Below, in pieces: positions 1 to 8,187 of a stretch of DNA of 21,595 nucleotides. Source of the stretch: Bacteroidaceae bacterium. GTDB lineage: Bacteria; Bacteroidota; Bacteroidia; Bacteroidales; Bacteroidaceae. A program made the position numbers and the translations under genes. How positions within the stretch are numbered: the first letter of the stretch is position 1; the number at the start of each line of letters is the position of its first letter. The notes under the pieces are model-generated. The model saw only the letters and a list, made by a program, of their open reading frames with translations. It ran no database searches and was not told where the DNA came from. The stretch is from assembly GCA_017472905.1 (NCBI GenBank), contig JAFUNW010000134.1:1-21595 (forward strand). The letters are read 5' to 3'.

Positions 1-1
1 A

Positions 2-814
2 GGCAACAATGCATTCAATCAGTGTAGCAACCTGAAACAGTTCTTCTTGCCCCCAAACGTTGCATCTATCGGATATGCTCCATTTTATGGATGTGCATCA
101 CTTGCAGAATTTACATCAGATAGTGGAAACAGAAAGTATCGTGTAATCAGCAATACCCTCATGAATTATGCACGCTCTGAAATCATTGCATATCCGATCG
201 GAAATACGGCTAGTGACTATACGACTCCATCCGGAACTCGCATCATTCATCCTTTTGCTTTCAGCGGAGCTATTCATCTTAAAACCATCGTAACGCAACG
301 AACATTCACGGCTGCCGGATATGCCGCTTTTGACGGATGTAGCAACTTGGAAAGAATTGAGTTGAAATCACGTACTGCTGAAATAGCCGATTATGCGTTC
401 AAGGGGTGTACAGCTTTGCAACGCATTGTCTGCGAATCAACCACACCGCCTGTCTGCTCCGAAAAAAGCTTTTCTACGGTAAATACCGAAACATGCTATT
501 TACACGTACCGGAATCATCTATAGAAGATTACCGAATAGCAGAAGGATGGAACTTATTTTTCCAAATCAGCGATTTGGCATCCTCTATAAAAACTATTGA
601 TCGACCTACATCCACAATCGTAACGGCTGAGAATGGGTACATTATTATCAACTGTCAAATAAATAATCAACCCGTAACCGTATATACAACCTCCGGCCTT
701 CTTATTGCCAAAGCCGTAACAGATAGCAATACATTCAAAATACCTATAAAAGAGAGTGGTTTTTATATCGTGCATCTACCCCAACAACAGTTCAAGGTAT
801 ATGTAAGAGATTGA
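2..814 (+). CDS. BspA-like leucine-rich-repeat surface protein, C-terminal part
   Basis: Partial gene: the frame is open from base 2, so the true start lies upstream; the first ATG, at 47, falls inside a repeat. At least three units of the LRR_5/BspA type are visible, with the pattern 'aF.gC..L..i' (for example FYGCASL, FDGCSNL, FKGCTAL). They are followed by a 'YLHVPESSIEDYRIAEGW' segment, a typical end of such repeat arrays. The last ~65 residues form a separate beta-rich domain (VTVYTTSGLLIAK ... ESGFYIVHL ... FKVYV) that resembles a type IX secretion (Por) sorting tail. BspA-like proteins are secreted or surface-exposed and bind host or bacterial ligands; the ligand here is unknown. The gene ends 59 bases before the XRE-cupin gene. 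Confidence is high for the repeat class and moderate for the sorting tail. Confidence 0.85.
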   Translation, partial: GNNAFNQCSNLKQFFLPPNVASIGYAPFYGCASLAEFTSDSGNRKYRVISNTLMNYARSEIIAYPIGNTASDYTTPSGTRIIHPFAFSGAIHLKTIVTQRTFTAAGYAAFDGCSNLERIELKSRTAEIADYAFKGCTALQRIVCESTTPPVCSEKSFSTVNTETCYLHVPESSIEDYRIAEGWNLFFQISDLASSIKTIDRPTSTIVTAENGYIIINCQINNQPVTVYTTSGLLIAKAVTDSNTFKIPIKESGFYIVHLPQQQFKVYVRD

Positions 815-873
815 CTACCACAAAATTAACAATACAATTAATCAGATTATATAAGCATTATTAAATTTAAAAT

Positions 874-1449
874 ATGAATAATACAAAAATTGTTGGTGAA
901 AAAATAAAATCTCTCCGCACTGCAAGAGAAATCAGCGTTCAAGAATTGGCTGAACGTTCCGGATTATCGGAAGAACAAGTCATACGCATCGAAAACAATG
1001 TCGACATACCATCATTAGCTCCACTAATCAAAATAGCACGAGCTTTGGGAGCCAGATTAGGAACATTCTTGGACGATCAAACAGCATTAGGAGCCGTAGT
1101 CTGCAGAAAACAAGAAACAAATGACACCATAAGCTTCTCTAACAATGCAATGGACGCACGTACCCACATGCATTACAGTTCACTCTCTAAATCAAAAGCA
1201 GACAGACACATGGAACCTTTTATTGTAGAGATTGAAAAGGTAAACAATACAGAATATACTCTCTCCTCACACGAGGGCGAGGAATTTATATACGTATTGG
1301 AAGGAATTATAGAAATTGCTCACGGTAAGCAAAAATATGTCATTGAAGCCGGAGACACCATTTATTATGATTCTATCGTTCCGCACCATGTACACGGATT
1401 TGAAGGACAAGCAGCTAAAATACTTGCTGTTGTTTATACCCCCATTTGA
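874..1449 (+). CDS. XRE-family regulator with C-terminal cupin domain
   Basis: 191 aa. Residues ~8-63 form an XRE/Cro-type helix-turn-helix (IKSLRTAREISVQELAERSG, then EEQVIRIENN). Residues ~118-188 form a cupin_2 beta-barrel with the metal-binding pattern: H133 and E137 in HEGEEF, then H171, H172 and H174 in PHHVHGF. HTH-cupin proteins are cytoplasmic regulators whose cupin binds a small effector, and they usually control the adjacent metabolic gene. Here the partner is the acyl-CoA ligase that starts 12 bases downstream, so the two are very probably co-transcribed. A role as sensor of a carboxylic acid or acyl-CoA is inference. I saw no clear operator or promoter in the 59-base upstream gap. 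Confidence 0.9.
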   Translation: MNNTKIVGEKIKSLRTAREISVQELAERSGLSEEQVIRIENNVDIPSLAPLIKIARALGARLGTFLDDQTALGAVVCRKQETNDTISFSNNAMDARTHMHYSSLSKSKADRHMEPFIVEIEKVNNTEYTLSSHEGEEFIYVLEGIIEIAHGKQKYVIEAGDTIYYDSIVPHHVHGFEGQAAKILAVVYTPI

Positions 1450-1461
1450 TTTTAGCACAAT

Positions 1462-3114
1462 ATGGAATTATCAAACAGAACCCTTGGAGATTGGTTAGAA
1501 CATTGGGCTGAAACCTCTCCTGATAAAGAATACATTGTATATTCAGATCGTAATCTACGCTTCACGTGGAAAGACTTCAATGAACGGGTAGACAACATGG
1601 CTAAAGGCTTATTGGCCATTGGAGTCAAACGGGAAACCCATGTCGGTATATGGGCTGGAAATGTACCTGATTGGTTAACATTCCTTTATGCTTGCGCTAA
1701 AATCGGAGCAGTTGCTGTCACTGTAAATACAAACTACAAACAGGCTGAATTGGAGTATCTGTGCCAAAACTCCGACATGCATACCCTTTGCATCGTAAAT
1801 GGAGATCGTGGAAACGATGATTTTGTCAACATGGTATACGCCATGTTGCCGGAATTACGTACTTGTCAAAGAGGCTTTCTGAAAAGCAAACGTTTTCCCT
1901 GTATGAAGAATGTCATATACATCGGACAGGAAAAATATAGGGGAATGTACAATACACCGGAAATTTTACTATTAGGAAGCAATATAGACGAAAACATACT
2001 TACAGAAGCCAAAAAAGAAGTCAATTGCCACGATGTTGTAAACATGCAATACACGTCCGGAACGACAGGATTTCCCAAGGGGGTGATGTTAACCCATCAC
2101 AACATTGCAAACAATGGCTTTCTAACAGGCGAACACATGAAATTCACCGCCAATGATAAATTGTGTGTGTGTGTCCCTCTGTTCCATTGCTTCGGAGTGG
2201 TATTGGCAACCATGAATTGCCTGACTCACGGTTGTACTCAAGTAATGGTTGAACGTTTCGACCCCTTAGTGGTGCTAGCATCTATTCACAAAGAGCGGTG
2301 TACTTCTGTATATGGTGTACCCACCATGTTTATTGCAGAATTAAACCACCCGATGTTTCACATGTTTGACATGTCCAGTTTGCGAGTTGGCATCATGGCC
2401 GGTTCACTTTGCCCTGGTGAACTGATGAAACAGGTTGAAGAAAAGATGTTCATGAAAGTAACCAGCGTCTACGGACTGACCGAAGCCTCACCCGGAATGA
2501 CCCACACACGCATAGACGACCCATTTGACGTAAGATGCACCACTGTTGGACGCGACTTTGAATTTACAGAAGTAAAAGTTCTAGATCCGGAAACCGGAGA
2601 AGAATGCCCTATCGGTGTTCAAGGTGAGATGTGTAACAGAGGATACAACACAATGAAGGGATACTACAAAAATCCCGAAGCCACTGCAGAAGTAATCGAT
2701 GAAAACGGTTTCCTTCATTCCGGAGATTTAGGTATTAAAGATGAAAACGGCAATTATAGAATCACCGGCCGAATCAAAGATATGATTATTCGAGGAGGTG
2801 AGAATATTTACCCACGTGAAATCGAAGAATTCCTCTATCAAATGGATGGTATAAAGGATATACAAGTCGCCGGTATTCCATCCCAAAGATATGGTGAGGC
2901 TGTAGGAGCATTCATCATCCTCCACGAAGGAGTTGAGATGAACGAATTTGACGTTCGCGAATTCTGTGAAGGAAAAATTGCACGCTATAAAATCCCCAAA
3001 TATATCTTTTTCGTCAAAGAATTCCCCATGACCGGCAGTGGAAAAATACAAAAATTCAAGCTTAAAGATTTAGGTTTGGAACTTTGCAAACAAGCCGGAA
3101 TCGAAATCGTATAG
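1462..3114 (+). CDS. AMP-forming acyl-CoA synthetase (ANL superfamily)
   Basis: 550 aa, the usual length for fatty-acyl-CoA ligases. Such enzymes activate a carboxylic acid with ATP to an acyl-AMP and then transfer it to CoA. Hallmark motifs occur in order: the phosphate-binding loop YTSGTTGFPKG (from residue ~197), the adenine motif YGLTEASPG, the ATP/ribose motif HSGDLG, the hinge GRIKDMIIRGGENIYP, and the catalytic lysine in TGSGKIQKF (~528). No signal peptide, so cytoplasmic. Best matches by eye are medium/long-chain fatty-acid ligases, but the substrate cannot be read from the sequence. It forms a two-gene unit with the preceding XRE-cupin regulator, which may respond to the substrate or product. 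Confidence 0.92.
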   Translation: MELSNRTLGDWLEHWAETSPDKEYIVYSDRNLRFTWKDFNERVDNMAKGLLAIGVKRETHVGIWAGNVPDWLTFLYACAKIGAVAVTVNTNYKQAELEYLCQNSDMHTLCIVNGDRGNDDFVNMVYAMLPELRTCQRGFLKSKRFPCMKNVIYIGQEKYRGMYNTPEILLLGSNIDENILTEAKKEVNCHDVVNMQYTSGTTGFPKGVMLTHHNIANNGFLTGEHMKFTANDKLCVCVPLFHCFGVVLATMNCLTHGCTQVMVERFDPLVVLASIHKERCTSVYGVPTMFIAELNHPMFHMFDMSSLRVGIMAGSLCPGELMKQVEEKMFMKVTSVYGLTEASPGMTHTRIDDPFDVRCTTVGRDFEFTEVKVLDPETGEECPIGVQGEMCNRGYNTMKGYYKNPEATAEVIDENGFLHSGDLGIKDENGNYRITGRIKDMIIRGGENIYPREIEEFLYQMDGIKDIQVAGIPSQRYGEAVGAFIILHEGVEMNEFDVREFCEGKIARYKIPKYIFFVKEFPMTGSGKIQKFKLKDLGLELCKQAGIEIV

Positions 3115-3171
3115 CTTTCTACCCCACAGATTGTAGAGTCATCTGAGGGGGATGTCATAATTAACTTTTTA

Positions 3172-3267
3172 TAGAACACAGAGACCCGGAGACACTTAAT
3201 ACTTTCTATAACTCCCTGATTATCTGATTAGGAAAATTTCTTTGCGACTCTGTGTCTCTGTGTTCTA
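3172..3267. repeat. Imperfect inverted repeat between ligase and helicase genes
   Basis: Arms 3172-3193 and 3246-3267 are 22 bases each and match at 19 positions as reverse complements, with 14 perfect bases at the outer ends (TAGAACACAGAGAC). The 52-base centre is AT-rich. Arms built of CACAGAGAC/GTCTCTGTG motifs occur as dispersed intergenic repeats in many bacterial genomes. It could fold in the transcript, but no T-run follows, so I do not call it a terminator. Confidence 0.75.
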
Positions 3268-3346
3268 AACAAAAAATGTATTTTGGTACAGCCCTTTCAA
3301 CAGAACCACACCCTCTTTTATTTTTCGAATTTATTTCTAAACTTTC

Positions 3347-5491
3347 ATGCAAACAGCGGATAACAAAGAGCTCACATTAGCTTGGAAATTCATTGAGCAA
3401 ACAGATACAAACATCTTCTTAACCGGAAAAGCCGGAACCGGGAAAACCACGTTTCTTCGCAAGCTCAAAGAATTAAGTCCCAAACGCATGGTTGTTGTTG
3501 CTCCAACCGGTGTTGCAGCCATCAATGCCGAAGGAGTTACCATACACTCTCTTTTCCAATTACCTTTTTCTCCCTACATCCCCGGAACGACTTTTCACGA
3601 AGAGAAAAGCAAACACCGATTTAGCAAAGAGAAAAAGCATATTCTACAGAGTATAGACCTATTGGTTATTGATGAAATCAGCATGGTCAGGGCTGACCTG
3701 CTGGATGCGATAGACTCCGTCATGCGCCGTTATAGAGACAGACACCAAGCGTTCGGAGGAGTACAACTACTCATGATTGGCGATCTGCAACAACTATCTC
3801 CGGTGATTAAAGAAGAGGAAGAATCATTGTTAAAACAACACTATGATACGCTCTACTTTTTCGGGAGCAAAGCACTTCGTGAAAAAGGATTTATAACGAT
3901 TGAACTCCAAAATGTTTATCGCCAGACCAATCAAGAATTCATCCGAATTCTCAACGCCATACGACAAGGAAATATTTCCGATTCGTTACTGGCCAAACTC
4001 AACGAACGATACCTTCCCAACTTCAAGACCCAAAATAGAGATGGCTATATTCGATTGACAACCCACAACCATAGTGCCACACATTACAACAACGAACAAT
4101 TGAATGCCCTTGACCGCATATCTTATTCCTACCGAGCTGAGGTTACAGGCAATTTCCCCGAAAATTCCTATCCGGCAGAAGAAACCTTCACGCTAAAACA
4201 AGGAGCACAAGTCATGTTCATCAAAAATGACGATACAGCCGAACGAAGATTTTATAACGGGAAAATAGCACATATACACTCTCTGTCAAACAGTTCCATC
4301 ACCGTTATCTGCGACAGTGACGGTAAAAAGTTCGACATAGAACCCATGACATGGAACAATACACGATATACACTCAATCCGGAAACAAAAGAAATCACTG
4401 AGGAGATAGAAGGGACCTTTAAACAATATCCCCTTCGACTGGCATGGGCCATTACCATACACAAGAGTCAAGGACTTACGTTTGAAAAAGCCGTAATCGA
4501 TGTCGCTTCTTCCTTTGCACACGGACAGGTATATGTCGCACTAAGTCGATGCAAGACCCTGCAAGGAATCGTATTGGCAAACCCGATTCTCCCCCATGCA
4601 ATCATTAACGACACCTCTATAGATCGTTTCCTAAAGACCAAACAAGAGCAAACAGAAAGAGCCGAACAAGAATTCTGCAAACTACAAACAGACTATTTCA
4701 AACGCCTGTTAAACGAATTGTTCAATTTCAACAATATCCAATACGGACTTCTCAGTTCAACTCGTATATTGGACGAACATTTCTATCGGCTTTATCCTGA
4801 ACTACTCCAACAATACAAGACATGCATCGAGGCTATAGATACCGACATCATCTCGATTGCAAAGAAGTTCCAGAACCAGTATCTCCACTTAATCATGGAT
4901 AGAAAGGAATGTGCCGACAGCCCGATTCTTCAAGAACGCATCCATAAAGCTGCCGGCTATTTTTCCGGCTCCTTGTCAAACCTGTTGGAAAACCTCTTGA
5001 ATTGCAGCACAATTGAGACCGACAACAAACAATTGCGTCAACGTTGGAACAATACATTACAAACCTTACAAGAAGACTATACCTTCAAGAAAGAAATCTT
5101 ACTCCATTATTCCATTACCGATTTCAGCATTACAGATTACCTCCGTTACAAAGCTCAGTTAATGCTCAAATTGGAAGAATTGCCAACTCAGAAAAACAAA
5201 GATAATTCCAAGACCCGGAAAAAGAATAAGGTTGCGGCTGCCTCGCTGATTCCTTCCGACATCAAGAATCCCCTCCTATTCCAGGCGTTGAAAGAGTGGA
5301 GAAAGAAAAAAAGTATCGAGATAAATCTGCCGGCATATACCATCCTACAACAAAAAGCACTCATTTACATGAGTAATTCACAGCCTACGACCCTCAAAGA
5401 ACTGATCGAAGTCCCCTATTTCGGTCAACGAAGTGCAAATAAATATGGAGATGACATTCTATCCATTATCCGGGAATTCCAAAACCGTTAA
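3347..5491 (+). CDS. Pif1/RecD-like superfamily 1B helicase with C-terminal HRDC-like region
   Basis: 714 aa. Walker A is GKAGTGKTT (residues 27-35) and Walker B LLVIDEISM (~105-113), followed by the Pif1-type IGDLQQLSPV motif, the QNVYRQ segment, AWAITIHKSQGLTF (~370) and VYVALSRC (~395). These are the motifs of an ATP-driven 5'-3' DNA helicase of the Pif1/RecD group. The C-terminal third has an unassigned helical region, then a lysine-rich linker (~620) and a final ~65 residues resembling the HRDC/HTH_40 helical domain (LQQKALIYMSN ... LKELIEVPYFGQRSANKYG). This architecture is common in Bacteroidetes, where the proteins are annotated simply as helicases; a role in DNA repair or replication-fork maintenance is inferred from the family. 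The Nudix gene starts 13 bases downstream, suggesting co-transcription. Confidence 0.92.
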   Translation: MQTADNKELTLAWKFIEQTDTNIFLTGKAGTGKTTFLRKLKELSPKRMVVVAPTGVAAINAEGVTIHSLFQLPFSPYIPGTTFHEEKSKHRFSKEKKHILQSIDLLVIDEISMVRADLLDAIDSVMRRYRDRHQAFGGVQLLMIGDLQQLSPVIKEEEESLLKQHYDTLYFFGSKALREKGFITIELQNVYRQTNQEFIRILNAIRQGNISDSLLAKLNERYLPNFKTQNRDGYIRLTTHNHSATHYNNEQLNALDRISYSYRAEVTGNFPENSYPAEETFTLKQGAQVMFIKNDDTAERRFYNGKIAHIHSLSNSSITVICDSDGKKFDIEPMTWNNTRYTLNPETKEITEEIEGTFKQYPLRLAWAITIHKSQGLTFEKAVIDVASSFAHGQVYVALSRCKTLQGIVLANPILPHAIINDTSIDRFLKTKQEQTERAEQEFCKLQTDYFKRLLNELFNFNNIQYGLLSSTRILDEHFYRLYPELLQQYKTCIEAIDTDIISIAKKFQNQYLHLIMDRKECADSPILQERIHKAAGYFSGSLSNLLENLLNCSTIETDNKQLRQRWNNTLQTLQEDYTFKKEILLHYSITDFSITDYLRYKAQLMLKLEELPTQKNKDNSKTRKKNKVAAASLIPSDIKNPLLFQALKEWRKKKSIEINLPAYTILQQKALIYMSNSQPTTLKELIEVPYFGQRSANKYGDDILSIIREFQNR

Positions 5492-5504
5492 ATTCTTTCA
5501 CGAT

Positions 5505-6038
5505 ATGCAACACCCCCTAGACAAATTCAGTTTCTGTCCGGTATGTGGCTCTGCAAATTTCCACGTACACGATGAAAAGGCCAAACAATGCGCTGACTGT
5601 CATTTCATCTATTATTTCAATTCCTGTGCAGCCACCGTTGCCTTTATCCAAAACACGACAGGCGAACTATTGGTTTGCAGAAGAGGAAAGAATCCGGCCA
5701 AAGGAACACTCGATCTCCCCGGAGGATTCATCGATATGCATGAGACAGCAGAAGAAGGTATTGCCCGTGAAATTAAAGAAGAAACGGGACTCGACATCCT
5801 CCGGGTCCGCTACCTCTTTTCCCTGCCCAACACCTATCTCTACAGCGATTTCCTGGTGCATACACTCGACCTCTTCTTTCTATGCGAAATCATTCCCACA
5901 AATAAATTATCAGCAAACGATGATGTAGCAGAAACATTTTGGCTCCCGCTTCAAGAGATTCATCCGGAAGATTTCGGTTTAGACTCCGTCCGCAAAGGGG
6001 TAGAAATGTTTCTTAAAAATTCTGCTATAAGGAAATAA
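5505..6038 (+). CDS. Nudix hydrolase with N-terminal zinc ribbon
   Basis: 177 aa from ATG 5505. An earlier in-frame ATG at 5433 would lie inside the helicase gene and add 24 residues with no family resemblance. The N-terminus carries a four-cysteine zinc ribbon (CPVCGS ... CADCHF), followed by a complete Nudix box, Gx5Ex7REIKEETGL, beginning at GGFIDMHE. Nudix enzymes cleave nucleoside diphosphates linked to another group. The zinc-ribbon arrangement recalls NADH pyrophosphatase NudC, but the protein is shorter and lacks an obvious SQPWPFP motif, so the substrate is open. Probably translated from the helicase transcript. It converges with the HRDC gene, whose end lies 47 bases away. Confidence 0.9.
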   Translation: MQHPLDKFSFCPVCGSANFHVHDEKAKQCADCHFIYYFNSCAATVAFIQNTTGELLVCRRGKNPAKGTLDLPGGFIDMHETAEEGIAREIKEETGLDILRVRYLFSLPNTYLYSDFLVHTLDLFFLCEIIPTNKLSANDDVAETFWLPLQEIHPEDFGLDSVRKGVEMFLKNSAIRK

Positions 6039-6085
6039 CGAGATACAAATTCCTTTAGGCCTCCTGGCTCTTTTACTATACTTGT

Positions 6086-6505
6086 TTATGTTTCGACTAC
6101 GTTCAACATGAACAAGAATGTTTTGCCGCTCCCCAAAAAAGGAATGTTTTCCAACGTCAGTTCCTGTTGCTTGGCCAACACCGCCAAATCGGCATCCGTA
6201 AACACCATGTATGCCGGCAGACTCTTTTCAGCAGCCAATTCACGCCGTTTCTTTCGAAAGCGTTCATACAAATCCATCTCTTGCTCCGTCAGGTCTTTGG
6301 TCACATCCCTCTTGACCGGCTTTGCCCCGTTTTCCGTTTTGAGCTCGCCCTCCAGATATTCCACACAAACAGCCAGAAAACCACTTCCATCCAAACAAAA
6401 CGAGCGTTCCAGCTTCAGTACCCGATGAGTACGAAGAAATTTATTCAGTTCTTCCTCCATCCCGGATGTATCTCCCAAAGGGATTTTGAATGTTTTGATT
6501 TGCAT
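6086..6505 (-). CDS. HRDC-domain DGR accessory protein, probably C-terminally truncated
   Basis: 139 aa from ATG 6505 (MQIKTFKIPLGD). An upstream ATG at 6547 would add 14 residues but overlaps the hairpin next to the variable region, so the shorter start is preferred. The N-terminal ~60 residues (ELNKFLRTHRVLKLER ... AVCVEYLEG) look like the beta-rich first domain of HRDC-type accessory proteins in Bacteroides DGRs. An HRDC domain follows (LTEQEMDLYERFRKKRRELA ... YMVFTDADLAVLA ... TLENIPFLGSGK). In DGRs this protein takes the place of Avd and assists the reverse transcriptase. The protein stops soon after GSGK, where HRDC normally continues through a KYG-type helix; the last ~10 codons and the stop come from a dispersed repeat (6088-6116). 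I infer a truncation. It is last in the operon, and no TR or RT follows. Confidence 0.75.
   Translation of the reverse strand: MQIKTFKIPLGDTSGMEEELNKFLRTHRVLKLERSFCLDGSGFLAVCVEYLEGELKTENGAKPVKRDVTKDLTEQEMDLYERFRKKRRELAAEKSLPAYMVFTDADLAVLAKQQELTLENIPFLGSGKTFLFMLNVVET
6088..6116. repeat. Dispersed repeat copy forming the 3' end of the HRDC gene
   Basis: This stretch (ATGTTTCGACTACGTTCAAC and on) matches 15878-15904 (ATGCTTCGGCTCCGCTCAGC and on) at about 23 of 28 positions. The similarity continues into the flank: a GAATGTTTTGC-like string follows here at 6115-6125 and a similar one after the copy at 15904. It overlaps the last codons and the stop of the HRDC gene. Confidence 0.65.
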
Positions 6506-6548
6506 ATCAATCGTTGTAAGTCCAAATTCTTTTCGAGGCTTCCCCATC

Positions 6549-6574
6549 AGCGGCCTTTTTCAATTTTGGCCGCT
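6549..6574 (-). other. Candidate DGR target-site hairpin downstream of the variable region
   Basis: AGCGGCC at 6549-6555 and GGCCGCT at 6568-6574 form a perfect 7-bp inverted repeat around an AT-rich 12-base loop. It lies about 50 bases beyond the stop codon of the FGE-fold target gene. DGR targets characteristically carry a GC-rich hairpin or cruciform shortly downstream of the variable region. The loop is longer than the classic 4-base one. It could instead only affect translation of the HRDC gene. Confidence 0.45.
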
Positions 6575-6625
6575 TCTGTGGAAACCTCAAAAAGAATTTC
6601 TTGTTTTTTTATTTCTTCTTGTTTT

Positions 6626-8164
6626 TTAGTGAAAACCTGAAAGGACTAAGCGGAAGCCGTTGTTGTTGCACGCGTACGAAGGCGTAAAGCTGCCCCGGTT
6701 AGCCACGCGACAGCCCCAAGCATAGCTCACAAAAGCGCCCCCACGAATAACGCGACTAGAGCCGGATGTCGGACCCGTAGGATTCGTCTGGGCCGAACTG
6801 CTATAGGAACCGTACCAATCCTGACACCATTCCGATACATTCCCGCTCATGTCATACAAGCCCAATTCGTTCGGAGACTTGGACTTTACATTTGTAGCAC
6901 CTGAACAGAAGAATTCATTATTATCCAAATAGTATGCCACATCTCCAATCGTATTGCTTCCGCTATACTGGTATCCTTTGGATTTACTTCCGCCTCGTGC
7001 AGCATATTCCCATTCCGCTTCGGTCGGCAGGCGGAAAGTCAATCCGGTCAAGTTGTTCAGCTTGGTGATGAATGTCTGGCAATCGTTCCAACTGACATCT
7101 GTTACCGGCTTTTGCGTTCCCGAATAAGTAGAAGGGTTACTACCCACTACGGCCTGATAAAGCTCTTGCGTCACCTCCGTTTCCCCCATATAGTAGCTCG
7201 AAGTCAACGTCACGGTATGAGCCGGTTTCTCATCGCTAAATGCTCCCGTCTGCTCACTGGTGGCTCCCATCGTAAACGTACCTTTCTTTACACGTATCAT
7301 ATTAAATGACACACCGCTCACAGTAAAGGTTTTCGTGGTTTCGGGAGTCACAATCGTCCATCCGTTGCACGACTCCATTACCGGAACATTCATGAATCCA
7401 CTCTTTCCCCTGGCCAAAACGGAGCTGTCGAACGTTTTGCAGTAAGCCACCTCACCAGCTTCATCGGATTCCACTGTCAATTGGAGCGCATCGGTGAACG
7501 TTCCATAGACATAGGGCGAATAGCCATCGGTCGAAACGGTTTGCGTAATCTCTGCATCCTGCGTTGAGAGGGTATTTGTGGCAATGTTGTAGCCGATATA
7601 ACAAGTCAATCCCGTATATGAGAACTCTTGCGAAGCCGTTCCTTTCCAACGCAAACGGCCTGTCAATGCAGCCAATTGTGCAGAAAGAATCACGGTTCCG
7701 TTCTCATAGATATAGGTTCCGGCCTTGTCGAAAAAAACGGCTGTCTCGGGAGTCAGGTCCACACTCTCGTAAGTAACCGTACCTGCGTTCTCGAAGTAAT
7801 ATACTTCGCACGTGGACTGTACCCCTTTGGCAATGGTTCCGTAATAGTTTACCGACCAACTGTCGGTTGCAGAAGAATAAACCGCCAATCCATCCACGCG
7901 GGAAGAACCGTTGTAAAACTGAAGATAGAGCCTTGCTCCATCAGGCCATACATTGCTGTATGCACGCGTTTCTCCCGCTTGATCAAAAACAGGCTTCCCG
8001 TTTGCGAAATTCAACACAGCTTCATAACCAACCCGTTGCGAAGTTTCGGGAGTTTCCGGTTGTACAAAAGGTGCATTATCCTCATTTGAACAAGAGAATA
8101 CCACAATGACCAAAAACCACATTGCCATATAACCTACAATTGTTCTGAATCTTTCAGTATTCAT
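6626..8164 (-). CDS. Lipoprotein with FGE/C-type-lectin domain, probable DGR variable target protein
   Basis: 512 aa from ATG 8164. An in-frame ATG at 8197 would overlap the BACON gene and put 11 charged residues before the signal; a purine-rich stretch precedes 8164. A hydrophobic signal ends in a lipobox (VVFSC), so it is a lipoprotein, probably surface-displayed. Residues ~25-285 form a beta-rich region with a fimbrillin-like look. Residues ~289-510 are an FGE-sulfatase (SUMF1) fold: GTFTMG, GETEVTQELYQAV, PVTDVSWNDC, FRLPTEAEWEYAARGG, LGLYDMSGNVSEWCQDWYG, SRVIRGG and NNNGFRLVL. The paired catalytic cysteines of true FGE are not evident, so a binding role is more likely. The last ~35 residues match the variable region of DGR targets. 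Immediately upstream is the BACON lipoprotein; downstream is the HRDC accessory gene. Confidence 0.88.
   Translation of the reverse strand: MNTERFRTIVGYMAMWFLVIVVFSCSNEDNAPFVQPETPETSQRVGYEAVLNFANGKPVFDQAGETRAYSNVWPDGARLYLQFYNGSSRVDGLAVYSSATDSWSVNYYGTIAKGVQSTCEVYYFENAGTVTYESVDLTPETAVFFDKAGTYIYENGTVILSAQLAALTGRLRWKGTASQEFSYTGLTCYIGYNIATNTLSTQDAEITQTVSTDGYSPYVYGTFTDALQLTVESDEAGEVAYCKTFDSSVLARGKSGFMNVPVMESCNGWTIVTPETTKTFTVSGVSFNMIRVKKGTFTMGATSEQTGAFSDEKPAHTVTLTSSYYMGETEVTQELYQAVVGSNPSTYSGTQKPVTDVSWNDCQTFITKLNNLTGLTFRLPTEAEWEYAARGGSKSKGYQYSGSNTIGDVAYYLDNNEFFCSGATNVKSKSPNELGLYDMSGNVSEWCQDWYGSYSSSAQTNPTGPTSGSSRVIRGGAFVSYAWGCRVANRGSFTPSYACNNNGFRLVLSGFH
6647..6745 (-). other. Candidate DGR variable region (VR) at the 3' end of the target gene
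   Basis: Encodes the FGE-fold C-terminus from RGG (residue 475) to GFRL (506). Between fixed blocks RGG, CRVANR, TPS and NNNGFR, the residues at lectin-loop positions are A, F, V, S, Y, A, W, G, then G, S, F, then Y, A, C. Eleven of these 14 codons end in C or T (GCT, TTT, AGC, TAT, GCT, GGC, GGC, AGC, TTT, TAC, TGC), as expected if AAC/AAT template codons were changed at adenines. Three unmutated AAC codons remain just before GGCTTCCGC, the typical start of the invariant 3' anchor. Exact boundaries need a template repeat, which is not in the window. Confidence 0.6.
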
Positions 8165-8187
8165 ATCTTTCTTTATCTTTTGATTAT

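Noticed and set aside
6626..8164. True formylglycine-generating or sulfatase-maturation enzyme
   Set aside because: The catalytic cysteine pair is not evident, the C-terminus looks variable, and there is no sulfatase nearby; a ligand-binding lectin-type role fits better.
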